The notes under the pieces are model-generated. The model saw only the letters and a program-made list of their open reading frames with translations, ran no database searches and was not told the origin of the DNA. DNA of 64,000 bases from Elasticomyces elasticus (taxonomy: Eukaryota > Ascomycota > Dothideomycetes > Mycosphaerellales > Teratosphaeriaceae): the NCBI GenBank assembly GCA_035926095.1, contig JAVRQT010000025.1, forward strand, positions 250,501 to 314,500, read 5' to 3'. Every line of letters starts with the position of its first letter. Within the stretch, counting starts at the first letter, position 1. Positions 55,440 through 64,000 of this stretch are shown one piece after another. The position numbers and the translations under genes are program-made.

Positions 55440-56889
55440 ATGGCCAAGCGAAGACAACGTATAGCCGTCAAGCAGGAACTGGACTCCTCACCGGAAGCTG
55501 CGCCGTCCTCAAGTCCTCGAACTCGCACACTACCATCCTCCGGGCACGACCAACCAGCGAAGCGGCAGCGAGTTGGAAGCTTGGATAGTGCGGCGCTGTC
55601 GCCAGTACCTGAGATCCCTGTGCGAGTCCCCCTTTAGTATGTCCAGCATGCGTATATAGGGTGGACATCGCCTGACAACAGCTAGTGAGCTTCTTCGTAC
55701 TCCCGTTACGCTCATCATACCCAATGTTGCTCATGGAATCCCCGTACACAGAGAGTTACTCTGCTACTACTCCGAGTACTTTCGCGCACTTGTTGAGGAC
55801 GATCACAACGAAATCGCGCTCGAGGAGGAAGACGAACGCATCTTCAGCATGTTCGTGACATGGCTTTACACTCGCGAGATCGTGCCGCCTCGCAGTCCTC
55901 GAGCTCAGCCAAGCTTTGGGGCGTTATCGCAAGAGCCTGTTCCGACGGCGCTTCGTGCGCAGGCTGAAGAGCTGGGGTTGCTTCGGCCAGTGATCATCGG
56001 CGATAGCGTCCTGTTCGAGAACATGCACCTTGATAGACAGGCGGGTGCCGGGAGTGCAGATGTTGAAAGCAATATTAGTGTAGATATGGTGGAGGACGAG
56101 GAGGATCATACATCAGATGTGAGTTCGGACGCTGGGGAGGCAGGAGAGATAGAAGAAGTTGATGCCGAGGACAGCTCGGAAAATGGGCAATTTGATGTAG
56201 ACGATGCCAACCCAGCAAGGCTCGGTGATGCAGAGCGGTGTATCGAGGAGCAAGATGCGGCCGATCGTCGACTCGCCGAGCGTCGCCTCTATGTCGAAAA
56301 CGCCGTGTTTGAGGAGCTGGATCTAGTCGACCTTTACCTGCTCGCTTATCGTTACGACGTACAAGAGTTGCGGGACGACGTGATGACCCGATATTGCTGT
56401 GATCACCAAGCCACACAAACCATAGCAAGTCCCGCTGCTATTGCCGCAGCGTATGCGGATTTACCCGATGGTAATAACTTGCGCAACTTCATGTTAGCCG
56501 AACACATCAAGTTCGGTGGTGGGAACGAAAGCATCCGAAATCCCAATGAGCTCGTCAAGCTTCCTCCCGCTTTCCTCGCAGAACTGCTAGCTGCTGTACA
56601 CCAAGCGAACGCTCCAGGTGAGCAGAAAGCCAAGCAGATCGATCCGCACGAGGGAAGGGATCTCTGCCGCTTTCATGAGCACAAGGAGCTCTACGCTATA
56701 TCTGCATGCCGGCAGCTGGGGTGGAAGTGTTTTGGCGCCGTTTGGGCCCGCCGCCGCGCTTACTATAACAACGCTGGGCTTAATAGGTATCGGCCTGCGG
56801 ATGAAAAGAAGAGCAAGGCAAACAAGGACGAGGAAAAGCAGAAGGACAAGGACGAGGATGGAGAAGAGGAAGAGAGCGATGATGAGTAA
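55440..56889 (+). CDS. BTB/POZ domain protein, 466 aa
   Basis: Exon 1 55440-55636 and exon 2 55686-56889 join across a 49-nt intron (GTATGT..GCTAG), giving VPLYELLRTPVTLIIPNV. The N-terminus has a probable nuclear signal (MAKRRQRIAVKQ, PAKRQRVG). The BTB domain follows: VTLIIPNVAHGIPVHRELLC, YYSEYFRALVEDD, then EERIFSMFV-like EEEDERIFSMFVTWLYTREI. A long acidic insert separates it from VDLYLLAYRYDVQELRDDVM. A C-terminal acidic/lysine tail ends the protein. BTB proteins of this type in fungi are usually orphan members that may bind Cullin-3 or dimerise. The in-frame ATG at 55395 is a less likely start. Confidence 0.82.
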
Positions 56890-57477
56890 CCAATTCAGCT
56901 GTGCAGCCCTGTTCCTCTGGCCTCCATGGCTTACAACAAATTCGTCAGAAGTATTCTGGGTAGGTGGAGTTCATATGAAGCCTAGGGACGATGGCGGATG
57001 GGCTTGCGAACCCGCACAATATGATGAGTCTGTGCGCCTACCACGAGCATGATGACACTAAAGGATATGCGGCTGCGAGGAGCTCAACCACAATACCCTC
57101 TTTGCTTTGCAGGATCGTCGACCGGAGTTCTATCTGAAGATGCAGTTTTGTGGTTCTCGGCCGCTCGGCGCAGAGGAAGACAAAGCAGTAGCGTTTAATG
57201 AGGTGCGAGCATGGATATTGGCTGGGCACACAATGCCTGGACGTTTGGACCCTACTGTACAGTGCTGAACACATGCTGGATACGTGTGTCAGACCTAGGA
57301 GCTGGCGACCATGATTTCATTGGCTCGGGGACTAAGAACTACTGTGCACCATTCGCGTACTCTTTGGTCCTTGATACGCTAGCAAACGTACCCGACTGCA
57401 GTCTTGCCACAGTACACCCAACAGCGGCAGCCCGCGAGCTATCTGGTCGCTGAAATCTCCTCACACGACCCTGGCAC
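56890..57477. other. Intergenic between convergent genes
   Basis: 3' flanks of the BTB and Hsp70-like genes. No feature seen. Confidence 0.45.
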
Positions 57478-60329
57478 TCAACTCAACCGCCGATACACAC
57501 GCACGTCCTCATCACCTTGATCTGTATTCACGCGCTCGACTCGGGAGGCCGACGCAACACCCGACTGTCCGTTCGGCCTCGACGTGGCAGTACTCGTGCT
57601 TGGCACGATTGATGCTTGCTCTTCGCATGGACTGCCATAATCCACAGCAGTTCTTAGCAGACTGTTCGCAGCATCCGAGTCATCCCCGTGTTGATCGGTA
57701 TAACGGTTTGCTGGTCCAGCAAAGGTACCGGACGCACCACGATCAGAACGACCGCGTTTGTGGCTGAGGTTAGTGGAATGCCGCCAGTGTGCAAGGTCTT
57801 CGTTGCTTGATGTCGACATCGGCGAAAGTGAGCCGGAAGCAGACCCAAAGTCTCGTTCGCTCTCCACCTCACGATCAGGCGTCGGAGTCTCGCAAGCCCG
57901 ATTCTCCTTCGAAGGGACTGGGCGCGCTTTCTGCCTGCAGGGCGCAGTGGCTCTCGCACGTGTGGTGCGTGCTGGGCGGTCGGCCTTGCGTTTCTTGCTT
58001 GACACCGGAATAGTATCGGCAATGACCTCGGAACCGGTTGTTCGCGACTGAGGTAGGGGCAGCCTGCCTGGATGGTTCACAACCAATTGCGTGAGCTCGC
58101 CCTCCTGTTAAGGTCAGTCTGCATCCTCTTAAACTTGACTCGAACTTGTGAACTTACCTGCAGATTCAACGCCTGCTCTACCTTCCTCACATGCTCCAGG
58201 TCCAGTCTCAAGTAGCACAAGTCTTCGAACTTGTAGCTCACGAGTCCTGGCATCTTCTTCCAATTGATCAAGTTCGCTGCGCTTGCCACGAGTGATTTGT
58301 GGTCATGCAACGTCTCCGTTCCGCTTAGAGGAACATGAGCCAGCGGGGGAACAGCTTCGCGAAGAAGTCGTTCGATGGCTCCATGTCGAGAGTCACCATC
58401 GAACCAAGCTTTATGGTCTGCGGCGATCGCTCGAATGATAGCACATTGCGTTCGAGCTCTGAGCTGCCGTCGTCGCTGTGTTCTTGCCTTGGCCTGCTGC
58501 TTGAGACTTGTCCCTGATAAGCTCGCCGGAAGCGTAGACAGATCTGACTCGTCGCCAGATTCGCCACCAGGAACATCACTCCGCTCTTCACTCGGCTCGG
58601 GGGCGTGCCTTCTTGAACGTTTGGGTGTTTTCGAGCCACTTCTGACCATCTCAGCGCCATCGCCATCCTTCGCCGTGCGCTTGCCAGCCTGCGCCCGGTT
58701 GACAATGCCGTTCTCAGTGACATCATGGTATCGGTCATCCACCAGAAAAGACCGCTCGTCGTCGTCAAGCAGGAACTTGCCATCACGGTCTTTGAGCATG
58801 ACAATATGGCGCTGATGTGAGAGTAGATAGCCCTTCTGGGAGAAGTACGCCAGAGCCTTGGCTTTGCGGGCATTCCTGCTGATGTTCTCATCCTGGATGA
58901 TCTTGACGACTTTCAGATCAGCTTGGCAGAATCCAAGGTCATCTTCTCGGTCCGGTGAAGGCCGCTGCTCAACGGAGCCTGCAATCAGAACTTGCAGTTG
59001 CTCTACGTGAGCTTCAGTTGTGGAACGTGCCGAAGATCTGGACCTCGTTCCGGTATCTAACTTGGCGGAGGTTGTCGATTTGCGGGCAAAGATGCACAAT
59101 CCGCGCATCACGAGAAAGTCTCTGCGGCCTCGTCAGCTAATGCAGATGCAGTGATCAATCGAATACTTACTGTCCGCTTTCCACATCGGCAAACTTCACG
59201 TTGATTCCCGGACCGAAGTGATTTCGCAGGCATTCACGCACTTTCCATTGCAGGTTCAAGATGTCCTTGTCATCACCGCGTATGATGAAAGCATGGTCCA
59301 AGGTGGCAGTCACTCCCGGTCTCTTCGCGTCCATGGTTCGCTGGACTCCAACCAATCCTCGCCTAATCATTTCCATCCTGGCTTGCTCAATGGACTGGTT
59401 ATTGTCAGGCAGAGTCTGGAACGCCCGTCCCGCTGGTGTGCTCCCAGGTCGACCTGGGAGTGCGCCAGCATATGGCGGCGGCGGAGCCGACTGGCCCCAA
59501 GCGTCAATTGTGGATGCTGCGAACTTGACGTCAGGAGATTCTGTCTCACATATTGCTGTCATGCTATCGATTGACGGGCGTGGCGCTCCTTGCAGCATCC
59601 GTGCAGAAAAACGGTTGCTGGAGCCTCCACCCAACCAGCAGATCTCTGTAAACAGTCTCTCCGGGACCATCTGTGGTTTAGAATTGGTAATTGAAGTTTG
59701 CTGGCTATTCTGGACATCTTCAAAGGTGGTGACATCCTACGCAAATGTCAGCTGGCAGTAACACCGTAACAGGACACACGTACCGTTGTTGCGCTGTCGA
59801 GGTGTATGAGAGTGTAAAAAGCATACTGCGGTCGTCGTTGGCTGGTTGAGTGCTCCGATTTGAGATATCCAGCGAGCGCTGCTCGCTGCTCGTTCACTAA
59901 AGTCACATTGGTGCCGTCTGGCACTGACTGCTCTACAGCCTCTCTATACAATCGACTCGGCGAGGACAAACCGCACGCTCCTCCAGGGATTCCGGCGAAG
60001 ACACTGTTTGCAGCACTGCCCAATGAATTCCGAACGAAGCGCATCATCCTAGCTCTGAGCAAGTCACAAGATCGCGGATCTTGAATAGCTTCCGAGTCAG
60101 GAAAGCGTCCTGTGCCGGTAATATACGTATCTATCATCCAAGCAGGAAAGTCATCTCCGTTGCCAAGGCCTGCAAGCGCAGATCTGAAGCTTTCGATGCC
60201 CGTCAGCTCTGCTCTCGAACACCCAACAGCATACGTCGACCAGTTGTCAAATTCTTTGACGTCGTTTGCAATGCGGATCTGCGAGCCGGCGATGTCCAGA
60301 GCGAAGACCGAGGCGTTGGTGTAGGCCAT
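57478..60329 (-). CDS. Diverged Hsp70-like (actin-fold) protein with a long C-terminal extension, 900 aa
   Basis: Exons 59784-60329, 59171-59736, 58158-59121 and 57478-58104 join with introns of 47-53 nt and matching phases. The protein begins ASVFALDIAGSQIRIANDVK, aligned with the Hsp70 phosphate-1 loop but lacking its Gly-Thr-Thr. Later come NVTLVNEQRAALAGYLKSEH (like the Hsp70 VSEPEAAA segment), LIHLDSATTDVTTFEDV at the phosphate-2 position where DxGGGT is expected, and EICWLGGGSSNRFSARML. The second half is new: VKIIQDENISRNARKAKALA, RHIVMLKDRDGKFLLDDDER, and basic disordered parts with nuclear-type signals (SSKKRKADRPARTT). ATP binding is probably lost. The assignment rests on motif order and on the divergent neighbour, a better preserved Hsp70-like gene. 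Confidence 0.65.
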
Positions 60330-61076
60330 GTTCTAGACGAGCAAGGCTGGCCACGGCAGGAATTTGGGGCGTGACGAGCAGAGTGTGGTTCCCTTGCGGA
60401 TGCGCAAGCCGGGAAAGATGCGTGTTCTGAGCTCTGCTGGTTGACAAGTGGCACTTCTAGGTGTGGTCGTTGCGGCTCATGACAGAGTCGCCACGGGCTG
60501 CAGTACGGGTACGTGCCGCATAGCTGCAGGCTGTCACCCCAAGGAGGACTTCCGGCTGCTGCAACTCATGTATTGCAGGCGTCGGGCTCAAGCTAGACCG
60601 CTGCTAGACAAAGACACACTGCAAGGTCGGCCGTATCGATATCACCGATGAGTGGTCTTCTGCCAAACCTGACCAATGTAAAGGGCTTGTGCGGGACATC
60701 CGATTTCATGGCGAGCATAATGAGCGACGTGCTCTCGCGCTAACAAGTTGCAAGCAATCTCATTCGGTCGCACTGAGACACGCGGAGCGGCATCGTGCAT
60801 CGCTTCACGGCTCATTGCAGCGATAATCTGTAGTTTGTGTAGATTAGACGTATGCATCCGCTCGGTGGAGACGCTAACCTCCAAACAAACAGGATTTGGC
60901 TTGCTCAGTGGCACAATACGTGCGTCAACGGTCAAGGAAATACGCATGGAAGCTTGCTTGACATTCAGCAGCCTGCCGGCGATCCCTCGCACTGACCCTC
61001 ATCCGCCATGGGGTACCTCATCGCTTGTGTTCTGCCTCTCCAAACACGATCTCCACCTGAGCATCACCTAACGACC
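60330..61076. promoter_or_regulatory. Shared 747-bp upstream region of the divergent Hsp70-like pair
   Basis: The two Hsp70-like genes start at 60329 (minus) and 61077 (plus), so this span must hold both promoters. No clear TATA box or heat-shock element array was recognised by eye. Confidence 0.5.
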
Positions 61077-63541
61077 ATGGAAGACAGCGCAGGAGGTCCT
61101 GATGACCAGTTGCACATGGTCATCGACTTTCGGGACAACCAAGGTGGCCGTCAGTTGTCAGATCATACAGCCGCGCGAATCTCTTCATCCAGATTGTAAC
61201 AAGATTCTGAGGCTCCAGGGCGATCTCCAAGAGGTGCCTCAGGTTGTTGGCCTCCACAAACTTACCGAGGAATTGAGATGGGGCGAGGAAGTCTACGAGT
61301 GGCTGTCATCCGAAGAAGTGCGTCAAGAAGACATCCTACAGTTTCGAAGGTTGAAGATCTGCTTCAGCAACCCTGAAGAAGCCTCCAAGGTCAACGAAAC
61401 TCTCAAAACCCAGCTCACCAACAAGAACAACGCCTCGCGCGATGTCTTCTGGCTTATTTGTCGACAGCTCAAGCGGATCAGCAAAGACATCGAGGCTGCC
61501 CTACGGATTACATATCCCCTTCACAGCGAAGAGTGGTTCGCCAATGTGACGAGGCATACTCAATTGGCCGTGCCAGAGATCTCTAAGCTTGCATCCATGC
61601 GTAAACTACAAGAGCTCACGCAGCGAGCCGGGTTCAAGGAAGTCGTAGTGGTCAGCGAGACCGAGCTGGCCGCGGCATGGCACCTGCACAAATATGCACT
61701 GTCCGGTCAGAAGTTGCCAGTCAAGCTTGAAGCAGGCTGGGGAGTGTTTGCTGCTGATGCAGGTCCGTAGAAGGTCACACGTGAACACCAATGTGCCTTT
61801 GGAGACTGACAGGAGCGCTCTCGTAGGAGGTTTTACCTACAACGCTTCGACTCATAACATAAAGAGTTCGAAATCGAACGTGCACGCCCTTATTCCCAAG
61901 TTCACCGGCGATGCTATCAGTACGCGAGCTGAAATGATCCATTGTGGTGTTGCATGTTCGATGCTAATTAGAATAGGTGCCGCGCTCGGATCCGAACAAG
62001 TCCTAACAATGCGATGCATAGCGGCCGTCAAGGAGGCTATCAAGTATAAGGACGGTAGCTTCGTGGGTGGGAAGGGAGTGCAGATAGAAATGCATGAGAA
62101 TGCACTGGACGACATGATCCGGAACTCCTTTGAGTCGTTCAAGGGAACCAGGGTGGAAAAGTCGAGGTTCATTGATCTGGAGGGCGCCGGGATGGGAGTG
62201 GAGATATCCCGGCATTGTGATGGCCACCTCCCAATGTTGCCCTCGGACTGACTCTTGCCAGAAGAAAGATGAATGCTTGGATCGATGAAGCTTTCGACGC
62301 AATCGTGGAGGTCAGTAAATCGCTCATGAAGCCCGAACATAATATCAAGGTTATCATAGAGCCTCGGGCATGAGACCAAATTTTACTGACGCGTTTTCAG
62401 TACATGGTCCTCTGCGGCGGCTTCTTTCGGAACGAACGGTTGCTGGCAAAGATGAAGGCCTACTACGGAGGCGCACCCTGGAAAATCGTGGTATCTGCAT
62501 TCGGCATCGACCAGCACTCCAACGGGTGAGTACCTTTGCTGCTAGGCTCCTACACATCGTCCAAACCACTAATCAATCGAGCAGAGATCTGTCCGTGGTG
62601 CGTGGACTTGGAGCACTTGCCGGCACGCTTCGAGCCAAGGTACCCGAGAAATTCGGCTTCGGCATTGCTCGAGCAGAGCATCTCGTGTGTTGCGCCCTCC
62701 AGCCATATGGTGTTCACAAGGACATTACCCGGGCAGAGGTCAAGGGTGACTCGTCGCAACGGGTGTACAAATGCCAGTTCGATGGCAAGTTATGGGCTGA
62801 AGCTCGGTGGAAGAACCTGACGCGAGTAGTGAGTACCCGGTCCATCTTCAAAATGCGTCGTAGCGCTGACCGCCAACCAGGGCGAGCTTGCCCGCTCCAC
62901 TGACGAGGTCGTGGTCCGTACTGAGTGGCAGGTCTTCCACTTCAGGAACGATGATGCAGACGTCACAGCGAACCTCGAGGTGCAAGTCTACACCACGACC
63001 GAGGCCAAAGAAGACAGCTCGCCCGTGTTCGCTGATGACCAACACACTTCTCTCCTCGAAGGCATCGAACCTTGGGGCTCACTGATCGAGTACCCGGTTC
63101 CCAACATTAGAGAATACGAAGCATTCTGGGACGAAGATGACGAGCAGCACCTACCAGAAGATGCTCGGTACCAGGTGTGGGCTCGGTTACGGTTCGTCAA
63201 ACAGGGTCTCAACGTAAAGGTGGAATGGGACCTTGCGCCTCCGTCGTACAGGCGGTCCGCCAACAGTAAGTCGTTCGAATCTAGGTGGGTCTGCTGGGGA
63301 CTGACACTCTCTCACAGAGCTCGGCGACTTTCAAGATTTGCCAGAGTCCGAGTTGCTTCATCTTGGGACGCGATCACTGCACAAGAAGACCCACGCAGCG
63401 TTCATGCAGCGTGTGGAATCTTCGGGTGACGACGCTGCTCTTCCATCGCCAAAGCCGAAGCAAGCCAAACGCAAGCGCACAGAGATACCGATCGAGGAGT
63501 CATCGCGAAAGTTGCGCGGACGACCTGCAGGGCGGACTTGA
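61077..63541 (+). CDS. Hsp70-like ATPase-fold protein gene, multi-exon, with apparent frameshifts
   Basis: ATG 61077 starts MEDSAGGPDDQLHMVIDF. The expected continuation GTTKVAVSCQII is in the +1 frame, because an extra C at 61132 splits the phosphate-1 motif DFGTT. Exons then follow: to 61762, 61827-62310, 62401-62525, 62585-62828, 62881-63265 and 63318-63541, with introns of 52-90 nt. Other Hsp70-type motifs are VVVVSETELAAAWHLHKYAL, FAADAGGFTYN (phosphate 2, joined across an intron) and YMVLCGGFFRNERLL (adenosine loop). A second frame change is needed near 62245 between GHLPMLPSD and LTLARRKMNAWIDEAFDAIV; no good intron fits. The C-terminus is basic (KQAKRKRTEIPIEE). It may be a recent pseudogene, or the sequence may hold indel errors. 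Confidence 0.68.
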
Positions 63542-63887
63542 CAAGGCGCTGTACTGTAGTATCTTGAGTACGTCTGCTAAGACTCGTGGACCTGGCGAGC
63601 ACAAGCGAGACTCCGAGAGATCAATGAATGTGTGTGAGATGCTGGACTTCAGGTCGATTGAGGTCATGAGAGCGTGATCGACGATTTTTGAGCGGGTGAT
63701 GGAACGTTTGGCTGTGAGCCTAGCTGCAGGTATAGAATACAAATCAGCCTTCGAGAAAGTGTACCGGGTGTTGAGACCAATCTAATTCCGTCAACAAGCA
63801 ACTGTGAACTCAAGTGAGGCCGTACCATCATGAAACCTCTGCGTTCCTGGGAATATGATCAGATCAACTCTCGCTGGGTAGGACATT
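63542..63887. other. 3' flank of the Hsp70-like gene
   Basis: No gene seen up to the tandem repeat. Confidence 0.4.
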
Positions 63888-63945
63888 GTTCGAGAGGTAA
63901 AGGGTTCGAGAGGTAAAAGGTTCGAGAGGTAAAAGGTTCGAGAGG
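63888..63945. repeat. Short tandem repeat, about 16-nt unit, four copies
   Basis: GTTCGAGAGGTAAAAG is repeated with slight length change (15-17 nt). The last copy is partial and ends at GTTCGAGAGG. It lies close to the window edge and has no coding role that can be seen. Confidence 0.85.
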
Positions 63946-64000
63946 AACATTGTCTGAGTGGTAGAATGGTTCAACGACTATGTGCATGAGCTATGCTCGA

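Noticed and set aside
1..64000. CRISPR arrays, bacterial operons, riboswitches
   Set aside because: The window is eukaryotic with spliced genes, and no regularly spaced repeats of CRISPR type were seen.

Overview
The window looks like nuclear DNA of a filamentous ascomycete, most likely a dothideomycete. Many genes are split by introns of about 45-95 nt with GT..AG ends and CTNAC-like branch sites. The families are typical of that group: HET, a fungal STAND/NLR protein, a heme-thiolate peroxidase, an S28 peptidase, a DOMON-cytochrome b561 protein, fungal BTB and F-box families, and small secreted proteins. Species cannot be told from the sequence. Exon joins were worked out by hand from splice signals, frame continuity and family motifs, so exon ends may be off at a few sites.

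Left part (1-10.7 kb): an intron-containing tRNA gene, two 5'-truncated paralogous gene fragments lying head to head, a chromodomain gene, a 448-bp MITE-like element with perfect terminal inverted repeats, a pair of genes sharing one unrecognised domain, and a pair of BTB-like genes of which one is frameshifted.

Middle part (11-33 kb): a secreted heme-thiolate peroxidase, a small secreted protein, one complete HET gene with a truncated and interrupted HET copy beside it, a large disordered protein with a decayed duplicate of its 3' end just downstream, an NLR protein (helical N-terminus, NACHT, ZZ-like zinc finger, about ten ankyrin repeats), and a 409-residue protein with nuclease-fold-like features. 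HET and NLR proteins act in non-self recognition and programmed cell death in fungi, so this part may be an incompatibility or immune-type neighbourhood (inference).

Right part (33-64 kb): two broken F-box-like copies, a DOMON-b561 redox membrane protein, a secreted S28 serine carboxypeptidase, a nuclear-type disordered protein, a tandem pair of unknown paralogs, a striking double palindrome, a linalool dehydratase/isomerase-like enzyme gene, an 8-cysteine secreted protein, an amino-acid permease fragment, a BTB protein, and a divergent pair of Hsp70-like ATPase genes. One member of that pair has lost its phosphate-binding motifs and the other carries apparent frameshifts.

Paired, truncated or frameshifted paralogs occur repeatedly. 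Together with the MITE this suggests a fast-evolving accessory region. No operon-like logic applies, and no complete secondary-metabolite cluster is visible.
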